59,298 nucleotides of DNA, from contig BBSL01000176.1 of assembly GCA_001319865.1 (NCBI GenBank), positions 1 through 59,298 of the forward strand. Reading direction: 5' to 3'. The notes under the pieces were generated by a model that saw only the letters and a program-made list of their open reading frames with translations, was not told the origin of the DNA and searched no databases. The translations under genes and the position numbers were made by a program. Shown here in pieces: positions 9,501 to 18,254 of this stretch. Position 1 is the stretch's first letter. Each line of letters begins with the position of its first letter. This stretch comes from Burkholderia sp. E7m39 (GTDB taxonomy: Bacteria > Pseudomonadota > Gammaproteobacteria > Burkholderiales > Burkholderiaceae).

Positions 9501-9772
9501 GCTTTCCGCTCGACCGCTTGAAGATCGACAGGGCGTTCGTGCGCGACATGCTCGCCGCGCCCGCCGATCTCGCTGTGATCCGCGCGATCATCGAGCTGGG
9601 ACACGAACTGGGATTGCGCGTGATCGCGGAAGGCGTCGAGAGCGAAGACGTCGCGAATACGCTGCGCAGTATCGGTTGCGACGAGTTGCAGGGATTTCTC
9701 TATTCGGCCGCGCTATCTGCCGAAGAACTCGAAATGTGGGCGGCGCAGCGTGTCGCTGCCGATGTCGAGTGA
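6587..9772 (+). CDS. membrane GGDEF-EAL protein with HAMP and PAS domains
   Basis: A 1061-residue c-di-GMP enzyme. Order: N-terminal transmembrane helix (about residues 15-37), periplasmic sensory region, second membrane segment, HAMP (from about 330), two PAS-like regions, GGDEF (RLGGDEF) and EAL. The GGDEF domain keeps its signature and has an RSGD inhibitory I-site five residues upstream. The EAL domain has EGLLRW in place of EALLRW plus [15 protein letters not shown] and AEGVES, so it is probably an active phosphodiesterase. The ATG at 6587 ([16 protein letters not shown]) puts the membrane helix at the N-terminus; the ATG at 6479 lies inside the sigma-28-like promoter. Likely links flagellar gene expression to c-di-GMP turnover. 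Confidence 0.9.
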   Translation: MKRNPFFRLLARLRVGRKLLLIYLLDLSAVVYISGILIHEKYISIDFSNKEIIGNAYIGTVRDALIDVAMTGAGQRPPVARLNDAQADLVKTEAEFGAHLQSADLNARVRAALGVLAREAQPTPAEINEALDACRELVTRVGNQSNLILDPDLDSYYAMSLSILRYPALLDSVNHIGRQLHGGARASRSHDELRARYLVLEGQLDAVLQGLRSDFSEAGAANHAVDSALGPSMSRMLTAVEAYRHAARIVVDSNGDVDPALLSIVDVQQQTLIAGVRDTWRTTADQLDGLLHARVRGLFSRMWLHLGTALFLLCSILGMVYFVAQQISRPLRQLARVMDTVRRTGDHGVRASWHSQDEIGQLVRGFNEMLEQLDRERDVQKELAATARAAAAQHALVESTPVPMMVTAVPGHEVLHANQPALYWLNGCTTDPWAYGLDSSVRARFFQQLSDRDAVDEFEVRWKASTEPTWAMLSARRLTFQGRDAVLTAFTPINQIKLMEQRLELWAKVFEASSEAILILDQERRLLTANASFYRATGYRAEDIAGKPPTFIVAGANGDAVILSLATLVDRSSSWNGEAQIRRRQGGEYPAWLMISAVRDKRGNVSHYICTLIDITDRKKSEARIEFLAEHDVLTELPNRALFTKRLGAVLESAKYAQRRVAVLFIDLDRFKDINDSLGHHIGDGLLRSVSRRLVQAVRSGDTVSRLGGDEFTMILTDVGSPAEVARTIDERLLPLVREPHAIGGVTLQVACSVGVALYPDDGADIETLMQNADAAMYQAKAAGRNLVKFFSPDMAERARQRLALEACLRVAIERRELRLAYQPCLDAKTGALVSVEGLLRWTHPQLGAVSPSQFIPIAEETRLIIPIGAWVIDEACRQLARWRDDELGELRMSINLSAIQLRDADLVHTLRHSLSTHGVAPHRLELEITETVLMDSAENYLDAIRAIRALGVTLSLDDFGTGYSSLSYLNRFPLDRLKIDRAFVRDMLAAPADLAVIRAIIELGHELGLRVIAEGVESEDVANTLRSIGCDELQGFLYSAALSAEELEMWAAQRVAADVE

Positions 9773-9815
9773 CGTGCAGGCGCATGAATTGCTAATGTGT
9801 GTTGCGCATGGCGCA

Positions 9816-9841
9816 TGCGGCGCTGGCGCATGCGCGCCGCA
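9816..9841. repeat. hairpin between the GGDEF-EAL gene and csbD
   Basis: Arms TGCGGCGC (9816-9823) and GCGCCGCA (9834-9841) enclose a 10-base loop. There is no T-run, so it may be a weak terminator or mRNA-stabilising stem just before the csbD ribosome site. Confidence 0.4.
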
Positions 9842-9867
9842 GGAAAAGCGCATGCAAGGGGAACGAG

Positions 9868-10047
9868 ATGAACCGCGATCAGATGAAAGGCGTGGCGCAA
9901 CAGATCAAAGGCAAACTCAACGAGGTTGTCGGCAAAGCGACGGGCAATCGCACGCAGCAGATCAAGGGCGATTTGCAGCAGGCGGCAGGCACGGCGCGCA
10001 AGGCACTCGGCGACGGCAAGCAAAGGCTCAGAAGGATGGGGCGTTAG
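9868..10047 (+). CDS. CsbD-family stress protein
   Basis: A 59-residue, highly charged protein MNRDQMKGVAQQIKGKLNEVVGK... with the two CsbD-type repeats (QIKGKLNEVVGKATG and QIKGDLQQAAGTARK). The start at 9868 follows AAGGGGA. CsbD-like proteins are small stress-induced proteins of unknown biochemical role. It follows the GGDEF-EAL gene on the same strand but behind a hairpin, and is convergent with the MFS gene. Confidence 0.85.
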   Translation: MNRDQMKGVAQQIKGKLNEVVGKATGNRTQQIKGDLQQAAGTARKALGDGKQRLRRMGR

Positions 10048-10072
10048 CGCGGCCCATCCTCGCGCTCAGGTT

Positions 10073-11386
10073 TCAGTGGTCGTGCCGCATGCAGCCCGTC
10101 GCGGATTGCTGCTGAGCAGCCTTGCGGCTCAACAGCAGCGTGACGGCAGCCGAGATGGCCAGCGTCGCGCCGACCACGTAGAGCCCCGCTGCGTATCCGC
10201 CCCTCACATTCTTCAGCCAGCCGATTGCGAACGGACCGACAAAGCCGCCCAGATTGCCGACCGAGTTGATCATCGCAATGCCCGCGGCGGCGCCCGCGCC
10301 GGAGAGGAACATGCTCGGCATCGCCCACAGCGGCGCCTTTGCGGCGCTGATGCCGACGTTGACGACCACCAGCGCGACGACGATCAGCAACGCGGTGCCC
10401 GCCTGGCCCGCGAAGATAAAGCCGAGGCACGCCAGCACGCACGGAATGACGACGTGCCAGGTGCGCTCTTGCGTTTTGTCCGAGTGCCGCGCCCACAGCA
10501 CCATCGCGATTACGGCCAGCACGCTCGGAATGCCCGTGAGCAGCCCCGTTTGCAGCGCGGTAAAGCCGTACTGCTTGACGATCAGCGGCGCCCACAAACC
10601 AAGCGTGTACAGGCCCGCTGACGTGCCGAAGTAAATCAGCGCCAGCGCCAGTACGCGTGGGTCACGCAGCGCGCTCAAGGCGCCTGCTGTGTGTCCTGCG
10701 TGGCCCTTGCGTTCGTCGGCTTCGGACTTGAGTTTCGCAATCAGCCATTCGCGTTCGTCGGCGCGAAGCCAGTGCGCCTTCGACGGCGTATCCGTCATGA
10801 ACTTGAGGACGACGAAGCCGAGCACGACGGCGGGCACGGCCTCGATGATGTAGAGCAGCTGCCAGTCGGCGAGACCGAACATCGGCGGCAACTGCATGAT
10901 CGCGCCCGAGAGCGGCGAACCGATGGCCGTCGAGATCGGTGCGGCTGCCATGAACCACGCGGCGGCTGCCGCGCGCTGCTTCGTCGGAAACCACAGGCTC
11001 AGATAAAGAATGATGCCTGGAAAGAAGCCCGCTTCCGCGACGCCCAGCACGAAACGCAGCACGTAGAAGCTTGTCGGGCCTGTCACGAACGCCGATGCCG
11101 CCGACACGATGCCCCAGGTTACCATCACACGCGCGATCCAGATGCGCGCTCCCACGCGATGCAAGATCAGGTTGGACGGCACTTCGAAGAGAAAGTAGCC
11201 GATAAAGAACAGCCCACCGCCAAGGCCGAAGGCCGTCGGCGAAAGACCGATCGCCTTGTTCATCGTCATCGCAGCAAAGCCGACGTTGACGCGGTCGAGA
11301 AAACTGACGAAGTACAGCAGCATCACGAACGGAATGATCCGCCACATGAGCTTGCGCGATACGCGCGCTTCGAGTGCCGATTGCAT
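10073..11386 (-). CDS. MFS transporter (anion:cation symporter type), probably tartrate/hydroxy-acid uptake
   Basis: A 437-residue protein with 12 predicted membrane helices. It has the MFS opening RKLMWRIIPFVMLLYFVSFLDRVNVGFAAMTMNK, typical of the ACS family (tartrate, phthalate and hexuronate transporters). It lies 115 bp downstream of the tartrate dehydrogenase gene on the same strand, with a LysR gene diverging beyond. Context argues for uptake of tartrate or D-malate; the sequence alone does not prove substrate. Confidence 0.85.
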   Translation of the reverse strand: MQSALEARVSRKLMWRIIPFVMLLYFVSFLDRVNVGFAAMTMNKAIGLSPTAFGLGGGLFFIGYFLFEVPSNLILHRVGARIWIARVMVTWGIVSAASAFVTGPTSFYVLRFVLGVAEAGFFPGIILYLSLWFPTKQRAAAAAWFMAAAPISTAIGSPLSGAIMQLPPMFGLADWQLLYIIEAVPAVVLGFVVLKFMTDTPSKAHWLRADEREWLIAKLKSEADERKGHAGHTAGALSALRDPRVLALALIYFGTSAGLYTLGLWAPLIVKQYGFTALQTGLLTGIPSVLAVIAMVLWARHSDKTQERTWHVVIPCVLACLGFIFAGQAGTALLIVVALVVVNVGISAAKAPLWAMPSMFLSGAGAAAGIAMINSVGNLGGFVGPFAIGWLKNVRGGYAAGLYVVGATLAISAAVTLLLSRKAAQQQSATGCMRHDH

Positions 11387-11501
11387 GTGTCTCCTCCTTC
11401 GAGGTTGAGCCGGACGGTGCCGGTCTAGCGGGCTTTGCGCTGCCTGCGTTGTCGTGCAGACTGGTTTGTCGTTGTGTGCGCAAAGCCTTCGTGTGGCTCG
11501 G

Positions 11502-12584
11502 CTACGCGGCCACGGCCACGTTTTCGACTAGCGCGCACACGGCAGCCGTCACCTGTGCCGTCGTCGCCTTGCCGCCGAGATCGCCCGTGTGCAGCGACTC
11601 GTCCGCCGTGACCGTTTCGATCGCGTTCATCACGCGCTTCGCGGCGTCGAATTCGCCGAGGTGTTCGAGCAGCATCACTACCGACCAGAACGTGCCGATC
11701 GGATTCGCGAGACCCTTGCCCATGATGTCGAACGCGGAGCCGTGGATCGGCTCGAACATGGACGGATAGCGGTGTTCGGGATCGATGTTGCCCGTCGGTG
11801 CAATGCCGAGGCTGCCCGCGAGTGCGGCAGCGAGGTCGCTGAGAATGTCCGCGTGCAGGTTGGTCGCGACGATCGTGTCGAGCGAAGCGGGGCGGTTGAT
11901 CATGCGCGCCGTCGATGCATCGACGAGTTCCTTGTCCCATTTGACGTCGGGAAACTCCTTCGACACCTGCAGCGCGAGTTCGTCCCACATCACCATCGCG
12001 TGACGCTGCGCGTTGCTCTTCGTGATGACGGTGAGCAGCTTGCGCGGACGCGACTGCGCGAGACGAAACGCGAAGCGCATGATGCGCTCGACGCCCGCGC
12101 GCGTGAGGATGGAGACATCCGTGGCGGCTTCGATGGGATGACCCTGATGCACGCGCCCGCCCACGCCCGAATACTCGCCTTCGGAGTTTTCGCGCACGAT
12201 GACCCAGTTCAGGTCTTCGGGTTCGCAGCGCTTGAGCGGCGCATCGATGCCGGGCAGGATGCGCGTAGGGCGCACGTTCGCGTACTGGTCGAAGCCTTGG
12301 CAGATCTTCAGACGCAGGCCCCACAGCGTCACGTGATCGGGCACGTCGGGGTCGCCCGCCGAGCCGAACAGAATCGCATCCTTGTCGCGGATCGCATCGA
12401 GACCATCCGCGGGCATCATCACGCCATGCTCGCGGTAGTAATCGGCGCCCCAGTCGAAGTTCTCGAACTCGAAGCGAAAGCTATTGCTCGTGCGCGCCAG
12501 CGCTTCCAGAACCTGCTTGCCTGCCGGCACGACTTCCTTGCCGATGCCGTCGCCCGGAATCGTCGCGATGCGATAAGTCTTCAT
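11502..12584 (-). CDS. ttuC: tartrate dehydrogenase / D-malate dehydrogenase (decarboxylating)
   Basis: A 360-residue member of the isocitrate/isopropylmalate dehydrogenase superfamily. It has IATIPGDGIGKEVVPAG at the N-terminus, the substrate-binding arginine region, NLHADILSDLAAALAGSLG with the metal-binding aspartates, and EPIHGSAFDIMGKGLANP for cofactor binding. Proteins of this type use NAD+ and Mn2+ to oxidise tartrate or decarboxylate D-malate. I chose the ATG at 12584 (MKTYRIATIPGDG); the ORF extends upstream to 12644 without a convincing ribosome site. It forms an operon with the MFS transporter and diverges from a LysR gene. Confidence 0.88.
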   Translation of the reverse strand: MKTYRIATIPGDGIGKEVVPAGKQVLEALARTSNSFRFEFENFDWGADYYREHGVMMPADGLDAIRDKDAILFGSAGDPDVPDHVTLWGLRLKICQGFDQYANVRPTRILPGIDAPLKRCEPEDLNWVIVRENSEGEYSGVGGRVHQGHPIEAATDVSILTRAGVERIMRFAFRLAQSRPRKLLTVITKSNAQRHAMVMWDELALQVSKEFPDVKWDKELVDASTARMINRPASLDTIVATNLHADILSDLAAALAGSLGIAPTGNIDPEHRYPSMFEPIHGSAFDIMGKGLANPIGTFWSVVMLLEHLGEFDAAKRVMNAIETVTADESLHTGDLGGKATTAQVTAAVCALVENVAVAA

Positions 12585-12692
12585 GTCTCGCTCCTTCAAT
12601 GGATTTGGAATGGAACCGACTTTACCGAACTGGAAGCACAGCAACCGGTGCTAGACTCAAAGCATCTTTAACTTCAATTCACAAATGCGGCG

Positions 12693-13613
12693 ATGGCCGA
12701 CACCGTTCAACCTACCGACCTAAGCTTCTTTTCGACGCTGGCCGCCTCGGGTAGCCTCAGTGCGGCGGCGCGCGAGTTGGGCTTGACGCCGGCCGCTATC
12801 AGCAAGCGCCTCGCGCAAATGGAGCAGCGCGCGGGCGTGCCGCTCGTCAACCGCACGACGCGCCGCATGATGCTGACACCCGATGGCGAGGTGTATCTGG
12901 AACACGCGCGGCGCATTCTCGATGAAATCGACGCGCTGTCCGAACTGCTGGGCAGCGCGAAGAAGAGCCCAAAGGGTTTGCTGCGCGTGAACGCGACGCT
13001 CGGCTTCGGGCGCAGTCACGTCGCGCCCGCCATTTCGCGCTTCGTCAATCGCTATCCGCAGGTCGCCGTGCAATTGCAGTTGTCCGTCACACCTCCGCCG
13101 CTCACCGACGATGCCTTCGACGTCTGCATCCGTTTCGGCGAGCCGCCGGACAGCCGTGTGGTGGCGCGGCGTCTCGCGCCGAACCGAAGGCTGCTGTGCG
13201 CGGCGCCTTCGTATATCGCCGAATACGGCGTGCCGCTCGCGCCGCATGAGCTCGTGAGGCACAACTGCATCGGCATACGGCAGGGCGACGAAGCGTATGG
13301 CGTGTGGCGCCTCACGACGGGCCGCGGCACCGCGCGCAAGACCGAGTCCGTGCGCATCAACGGCAATCTGACGACCAACGACGGCGAGATTGCCGTGAAG
13401 TGGGCGCTCGAGGGGCACGGCATTCTGATGCGCGCGGAGTGGGACATCAACGACTACCTCTCCGATGGGCGGCTGGTTCAGGTGCTGCCCGCCTATGAGA
13501 CGCCCGGCGCGGACATCTTCGCCGTGTACTCGCAACGGCATCAGATGTCGGCGCGTATCCGGACGTTTGTCGATTTCATCGCGCGGGAGTTGAAAGAGGC
13601 GCGCGAAGGCTAG
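12693..13613 (+). CDS. LysR-family regulator, probable activator of the tartrate operon
   Basis: A 306-residue LysR protein with an N-terminal winged HTH (FFSTLAASGSLSAAARELGLTPAAISKRLAQME) and a periplasmic-binding-like effector domain from about residue 95. It is divergent from the tartrate dehydrogenase gene with a 108-bp shared control region, the standard arrangement for a LysR activator and its target. It resembles regulators of tartrate utilisation (TtdR-like) but is not assigned by sequence alone. Confidence 0.85.
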   Translation: MADTVQPTDLSFFSTLAASGSLSAAARELGLTPAAISKRLAQMEQRAGVPLVNRTTRRMMLTPDGEVYLEHARRILDEIDALSELLGSAKKSPKGLLRVNATLGFGRSHVAPAISRFVNRYPQVAVQLQLSVTPPPLTDDAFDVCIRFGEPPDSRVVARRLAPNRRLLCAAPSYIAEYGVPLAPHELVRHNCIGIRQGDEAYGVWRLTTGRGTARKTESVRINGNLTTNDGEIAVKWALEGHGILMRAEWDINDYLSDGRLVQVLPAYETPGADIFAVYSQRHQMSARIRTFVDFIARELKEAREG

Positions 13614-13648
13614 CGTAAGGCGCGCTCGCGGCAGCACGCACCATTCGA

Positions 13649-13667
13649 TGCGCACCGCGCGTGCGCA
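13649..13667. repeat. 19-bp palindrome upstream of the nitrate operon
   Basis: TGCGCAC (13649-13655) and GTGCGCA (13661-13667) form a perfect inverted repeat around five bases. It contains GCAC...GTGC half-sites but with a 5-bp rather than 7-bp gap, so it is a poorer NtrC match than the site at 13686. It may be a second activator site. Confidence 0.4.
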
Positions 13668-13685
13668 CGCCCGCAGTGCTGCGCT

Positions 13686-13700
13686 GCACCAGCAGAGTGC
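13686..13700 (+). promoter_or_regulatory. NtrC-like enhancer site
   Basis: GCACCAGCAGAGTGC fits GCAC-N7-GTGC, the core of NtrC binding sites. It lies about 100 bp upstream of the sigma-54 promoter of the nitrate operon, at a normal enhancer distance. It is consistent with nitrogen-limitation control. Confidence 0.55.
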
Positions 13701-13800
13701 CGCGAAGCCTCATCGTGATCCGGCACCGCGCGCCCGCGCCGGCTCGGCTAAAGCCCGCAGCGCCTTTCTCCGCAAGCCTCGCCGCGCCTGAAGCCGCGCA

Positions 13801-13815
13801 TGGCATACACCTTGC
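13801..13815 (+). promoter_or_regulatory. sigma-54 promoter of the nitrate assimilation operon
   Basis: TGGCATACACCTTGC is a perfect match to TGGCAYR-N4-TTGC (-24/-12). Transcription should begin near 13827, giving a leader of roughly 127 nt before the transporter gene. Confidence 0.75.
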
Positions 13816-13826
13816 ACTAGACCTCG

Positions 13827-13932
13827 CGTTGCGAACTCAACGACGAGCCGCACAGCAGCACCCCAAGCACCGACGAATTTGGACAACGGCGTCCCCTGAA
13901 TCTGGTCTCGCACCCGATTCGCGGGACGCCGT
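13827..13932 (+). promoter_or_regulatory. structured 5' leader of the nitrate operon (two hairpins)
   Basis: Hairpin 1 (13827-13842) is CGTTG-hexaloop-CAACG right at the predicted transcript start. Hairpin 2 (13886-13932) has 10-bp arms ACGGCGTCCC and GGGACGCCGT, an inner GAATC/GATTC pair, and a 13-base loop. Two-hairpin leaders are known targets of ANTAR antiterminators (NasR, NasT) in nitrate operons. The hexaloop here does not show the usual A1/G4 pattern and there is no clear T-run, so the mechanism is unproven. Confidence 0.5.
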
Positions 13933-13953
13933 AGTCGTTTACAGGCCCGGAAC

Positions 13954-15255
13954 ATGACTGACAAAGCCACCTCGATCGATCTGCTGAACTGGCGCACGCC
14001 CGCCATGCGCGCGTTTCACTTCGCGTGGATGGCGTTCTTCGTCTGCTTCTTCGCGTGGTTCGCGTGCGCGCCGCTGATGCCGCTCATCAAGCAGGAATTT
14101 CATCTGACAGCGGATCAGGTTGCGAACATCAACATCGCGGCTGTCGCCATCACGATTCTCGTGCGCTTGATCGTCGGGCCGCTGTGCGACCGCTTCGGCC
14201 CGCGCAAGGTGTATGTCGCGCTGATGACGCTCGGCGCGCTGCCCGTGCTCGGCGCGGCGCTCGCACACAGTTACACCGCCTTTCTGTTGTGCAGGCTCGG
14301 CATCGGCGCCGTCGGCGCGAGCTTCGTGATCACGCAATATCACACGTCGGTGATGTTCGCGGGCAACGTGGTCGGCACCGCGAACGCGACGAGCGCCGGC
14401 TGGGGCAACGCGGGCGCAGGCGCCGCACAGATCTTCGTGCCGCTGATTCTCGCGGGCATCGTCGCGCTCGGCGCGAGCAACGCCGATGCGTGGCGCCTGA
14501 CGCTCGTGCTCCCCGGCCTCGCGATGCCCGTGATGGCCGTGCTCTATTGGCGCTACACGCAGGACTGTCCGCAAGGCAACTTCACGCAACTGCGCGCGCG
14601 CGGCATTGCCGTCGATAGCGGCAAGAAAGGCGGCTGGGCGAGCCTCTTCACCGCGTCGCGCAATTATCGCGTGTGGATGCTGTTCGTCACGTATGCAGCG
14701 TGTTTCGGCGTCGAGGTGTTCATCCACAACGTCGCGGCCATCTACTACGTCGATCACTTCCAGCTGTCGCTGCGCGATGCCGGACTCGCGGCAGGCAGCT
14801 TCGGTTTGCTGGCCATTGTCGCGCGGCCGCTCGGCGGCCTGCTGTCGGACTGGAGCGCGAAGCAACGCGGCCTGTCCGCGCGCTCGATGCTGCTGTTCGT
14901 CCTGATCGCAGGCGAAGGCGCGGGCCTGCTGCTGTTCTCGGCGGCGAACCATGCCGCGTTCGCCGTCGCCGCGATGCTGCTGTTCGGCCTCTTCACGCAC
15001 ATGGCGTGCGGCGCGACCTATGCGCTCGTGCCGTTCATCGACCGCAAGGCGCTGGGCGGCGTGGCGGGCATCGTCGGTGCGGGCGGCAACGTCGGCGCGG
15101 TGGCGGCGGGCTTTCTGGCGAAAGGCATGGGCGATCTGCATCAGACGCTGTTGACACTCGGCGCGTTGGTGAGCGCGTCGGCGATCTGCGCGATTGCGGT
15201 GCGCTTTTCCGCCGAACATTCCGCGCGCGAAGCGGCGCTCGGCGCAACGAATTGA
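13954..15255 (+). CDS. nitrate/nitrite transporter, NarK/NasA-type MFS
   Basis: A 433-residue protein with about 12 membrane helices and nitrate-porter family features: FFVCFFAWFACAPLMPLIKQEF near the N-terminus and glycine-rich signature segments (ATSAGWGNAGAGAAQIFVPL and AGIVGAGGNVGAVAAGF). It is the first gene of the nitrate assimilation operon and would import nitrate for the reductase encoded downstream. The ATG at 13954 has only a weak ribosome site (CCCGGA). The nirB gene begins 44 bp after its stop. Confidence 0.9.
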   Translation: MTDKATSIDLLNWRTPAMRAFHFAWMAFFVCFFAWFACAPLMPLIKQEFHLTADQVANINIAAVAITILVRLIVGPLCDRFGPRKVYVALMTLGALPVLGAALAHSYTAFLLCRLGIGAVGASFVITQYHTSVMFAGNVVGTANATSAGWGNAGAGAAQIFVPLILAGIVALGASNADAWRLTLVLPGLAMPVMAVLYWRYTQDCPQGNFTQLRARGIAVDSGKKGGWASLFTASRNYRVWMLFVTYAACFGVEVFIHNVAAIYYVDHFQLSLRDAGLAAGSFGLLAIVARPLGGLLSDWSAKQRGLSARSMLLFVLIAGEGAGLLLFSAANHAAFAVAAMLLFGLFTHMACGATYALVPFIDRKALGGVAGIVGAGGNVGAVAAGFLAKGMGDLHQTLLTLGALVSASAICAIAVRFSAEHSAREAALGATN

Positions 15256-15299
15256 ATCACTCGAACAAACTGAATCCCCTCTCTGACAGGATCGGCGAC

Positions 15300-17852
15300 A
15301 TGAAAGTCATCGTTATCGGCCACGGCATGGTCGGCCACAAACTGCTCGAATGCCTCGCGGAGCAAAGCACCACGCCACTCGACATCACCGTGCTGTGCGA
15401 AGAGCCGCGTCCCGCCTACGATCGCGTGCACCTGTCGGAGTTCTTCGCGGGCAAGTCCGCCGACGATCTGTCGCTCGTCGAGCCGGGCTTCTTCGAGCGC
15501 GACGACATGGTGCTGCGCCTGAACACGAAGGCCGTGTCGATCGATCGCGACGCGCACACGGTCACGACCTCGGCGGGCGAAACGCTCGCATACGACAAGC
15601 TCGTGATCGCGACGGGCTCATACGCGTTCGTGCCGCCCGTGCCGGGCAAGGACCGCAACGACTGCTTCGTCTATCGCACGATCGAAGACCTCAAAGCGAT
15701 GCAGGAATGCGGCGCGCGCTCGAAGACGGGTGTCGTGGTGGGCGGCGGGCTGCTGGGCCTCGAATGCGCGAAGGCGCTGCGCGACATGGGGCTCGACACG
15801 CATGTGGTCGAATTCGCGCCGCGTCTGATGGCGGTGCAAGTGGACGACGGCGGCGGCAAGATGCTGCGCGGCAAGATCGAAGAACTCGGCGTGACCGTGC
15901 ATACGCAAAAGAACACGCTCGCGATCGTCGACGGCGAAGCGGGCACGCACCGCATGCAATTCGCCGACGGCACGCATCTCGACACCGACATGATCGTGTT
16001 CTCGGCGGGCATTCGTCCGCGTGATGAAATCGCGCGCGCGAGCGGCCTCGAAGTCGGGCCGCGCGGCGGCATCGTAATCGACAACCACTGCCGCACGAGC
16101 GATGCCGACATCTATGCGATCGGCGAATGCGCGCTGTGGAACGGGCAAATCTTCGGTCTCGTTGCGCCGGGTTATGAAATGGCGCGCGTGACGGCAAAGC
16201 AACTGCTCGGCGAACAAGCCGCGTTCACGGGCGCCGACATGAGCACGAAGCTCAAGCTGATGGGCGTGGATGTGGCGAGTCTTGGTGACGCGCATGGTTC
16301 GACGGCGGGCAGCCGCACATATCAGTTCAGCGACGAGCGCAAGCAGGTGTACAAGCGGATCGTCGTCTCCGACTGCGGCAAGTATCTGCTGGGCGGCGTG
16401 ATGGTCGGCGACGCGAGCGAATACGGCACGCTGCTGCAGATGATGCTGAACCGCATCGAGCTGCCCGAGTCGCCGGAATTCCTGATCCTGCCGCAAGCGG
16501 ACGGCAACGCGAAGCCCGCGCTCGGCGTCGACGCGCTGCCCGAGAACGCGCAAATCTGCTCGTGCAACAACATCTCCAAGGGCGCGATCTGCGCAGCCGT
16601 CTGCGCGGGCGCAACGACCATCGGCGATGTGAAGAACGCGACGAAGGCGGGCACGTCATGCGGCGGCTGCGTGCAACTCGTCACGCAGGTGATGAAGGCC
16701 GAGATGAAGAAGCAGGGCCTCGCCGTCAACAATCACCTCTGTGAGCACTTTCCGTTTTCGCGTCAGGAGCTATATCACCTCGTGCGCGTCGAGCGCATCC
16801 AGACCTTCGGCGCGCTGCTGGAAAAACATGGCCACGGCCTCGGCTGCGATATCTGCAAGCCGGCTGTCGCGGGCATTCTCGCGTCGTGCTGGAACGAGTT
16901 CGTGCTGAAGAAAGAACACGCGAGCCTGCAAGACACGAACGACTACTACCTCGCGAACATCCAGCGCGACGGCACGTATTCCGTCGTGCCGCGCATGCCC
17001 GGCGGCGAAGTCACACCCGAAGGCCTGATCGCCGTCGGCCAGGTCGCGAAGAAATACGGTCTCTATACGAAGATCACGGGCGGGCAGCGCGTCGATCTGT
17101 TCGGCGCGCGCGTCGAGCAGTTGCCGTCGATCTGGGAAGAACTGATCGCGGCGGGCTTCGAATCGGGGCATGCATACGGCAAGTCGCTGCGCACGGTGAA
17201 GTCGTGTGTCGGTTCGACGTGGTGCCGCTATGGCGTCGACGATTCCGTCGGACTCGCGATCGATATCGAGAACCGCTACAAGGGTCTGCGCTCACCGCAC
17301 AAGCTGAAGTTCGCGGTGTCGGGCTGCACGCGCGAGTGCGCGGAAGCGCAGGGCAAGGACGTCGGCATCATCGCGACGGAGAAGGGCTGGAACCTCTACG
17401 TGTGCGGCAACGGCGGCATGAAGCCGCGCCACGCGGAACTGATCGCGTCCGACCTCGACCGCGAGACGCTGATCCGCTACATCGACCGCTTCCTGATGTT
17501 CTACGTGCGCACCGCCGACCGCCTGCAACGCACGAGTGTATGGCGCGAGAACCTCGAAGGCGGGCTCGACTATCTGCGCGACGTGATCGTCAACGACAAG
17601 CTCGGCATCGCCGCCGAACTCGAAGCGGAAATGCAGCACGTGGTCGACACATACGAATGCGAATGGAAGAAGGCCGTCACCGATCCCGAGACACGCAAGC
17701 GCTTCCGTCACTTCGTCAACAGCGACAGCGCCGACGACAACATCAGCTTCGTCGCGACGCGCGGCCAGATCCGCCCCGCCACGCCCGAAGAACGTCAACA
17801 GCGCCCTGTGCGCATTCCTGTCGTCGTCGAGCAGACGACGGAGACGGTTTAA
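15300..17852 (+). CDS. nirB: assimilatory nitrite reductase (NAD(P)H) large subunit
   Basis: An 850-residue cytoplasmic enzyme that reduces nitrite to ammonium. Order: FAD/NAD(P)H oxidoreductase domain (about residues 1-300), BFD-like [2Fe-2S] domain with Cys420, Cys422, Cys454 and Cys457, then ferredoxin-half and siroheme/4Fe-4S domains. The siroheme-cluster ligands are visible as C-x5-C (Cys636, Cys642) and C-x3-C (Cys676, Cys680). The ATG at 15300 (MKVIVIGHGMVGHK) is the natural start; the frame is open far upstream but overlaps the transporter gene. Partner subunit nirD starts 28 bp downstream. Length fits NirB of about 850 residues. Confidence 0.95.
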   Translation: MKVIVIGHGMVGHKLLECLAEQSTTPLDITVLCEEPRPAYDRVHLSEFFAGKSADDLSLVEPGFFERDDMVLRLNTKAVSIDRDAHTVTTSAGETLAYDKLVIATGSYAFVPPVPGKDRNDCFVYRTIEDLKAMQECGARSKTGVVVGGGLLGLECAKALRDMGLDTHVVEFAPRLMAVQVDDGGGKMLRGKIEELGVTVHTQKNTLAIVDGEAGTHRMQFADGTHLDTDMIVFSAGIRPRDEIARASGLEVGPRGGIVIDNHCRTSDADIYAIGECALWNGQIFGLVAPGYEMARVTAKQLLGEQAAFTGADMSTKLKLMGVDVASLGDAHGSTAGSRTYQFSDERKQVYKRIVVSDCGKYLLGGVMVGDASEYGTLLQMMLNRIELPESPEFLILPQADGNAKPALGVDALPENAQICSCNNISKGAICAAVCAGATTIGDVKNATKAGTSCGGCVQLVTQVMKAEMKKQGLAVNNHLCEHFPFSRQELYHLVRVERIQTFGALLEKHGHGLGCDICKPAVAGILASCWNEFVLKKEHASLQDTNDYYLANIQRDGTYSVVPRMPGGEVTPEGLIAVGQVAKKYGLYTKITGGQRVDLFGARVEQLPSIWEELIAAGFESGHAYGKSLRTVKSCVGSTWCRYGVDDSVGLAIDIENRYKGLRSPHKLKFAVSGCTRECAEAQGKDVGIIATEKGWNLYVCGNGGMKPRHAELIASDLDRETLIRYIDRFLMFYVRTADRLQRTSVWRENLEGGLDYLRDVIVNDKLGIAAELEAEMQHVVDTYECEWKKAVTDPETRKRFRHFVNSDSADDNISFVATRGQIRPATPEERQQRPVRIPVVVEQTTETV

Positions 17853-17880
17853 ATCATTCATCGATAGAGCGGAGCACGAC

Positions 17881-18228
17881 ATGAACAACGACCGTTTGCC
17901 GACCCACTGGACTTCCATCTGCGCGCTCGATGACATCGTGCCGAACACGGGCGTGTGTGCGCTCGTCAACGGCGAGCAGGTGGCCGTGTTTCGCGTCGAA
18001 GGCGAACGCGGCGGCGTGTTTGCCATCGACAACTTCGATCCCGCGTCACAGGCGGCGGTGCTGTCGCGCGGACTGATCGGCAGCCTCGGCGAGCGCGTCG
18101 TGGTCGCGTCACCGATCTACAAGCATCACTTCGATCTGCGCACGGGCGAATGCCTCGAAGCGCCCGACAAGTCCGTCAGTGCGTTTGCCGCGCGCATCGA
18201 AGATGGACGCGTGTGGGTGTCGGCCTGA
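17881..18228 (+). CDS. nirD: nitrite reductase small subunit
   Basis: A 115-residue protein with the Rieske-like NirD fold (WTSICALDDIVPNTGVCALVNGEQVAVFRV...VFAIDNFDPAS...IYKHHFDLRTGECLE). It lacks the Cys/His cluster ligands of true Rieske proteins, which is normal for NirD. It stabilises or activates NirB. The ATG follows AGCGGAGCA. It sits between nirB and nasA in the operon, 26 bp before nasA. Confidence 0.92.
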   Translation: MNNDRLPTHWTSICALDDIVPNTGVCALVNGEQVAVFRVEGERGGVFAIDNFDPASQAAVLSRGLIGSLGERVVVASPIYKHHFDLRTGECLEAPDKSVSAFAARIEDGRVWVSA

Positions 18229-18254
18229 TCTTCTGCTTTTAACGGACCTGTGCA

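Noticed and set aside
14673..15299. Apparent 209-residue N-terminal extension of nirB
   Set aside because: It overlaps the transporter gene in another frame and is Arg-rich shadow sequence; NirB starts naturally at 15300.
17881..18228. Rieske iron-sulfur protein
   Set aside because: No Cys-x-His or Cys-x2-His ligands; the protein is NirD, which keeps the fold without the cluster.
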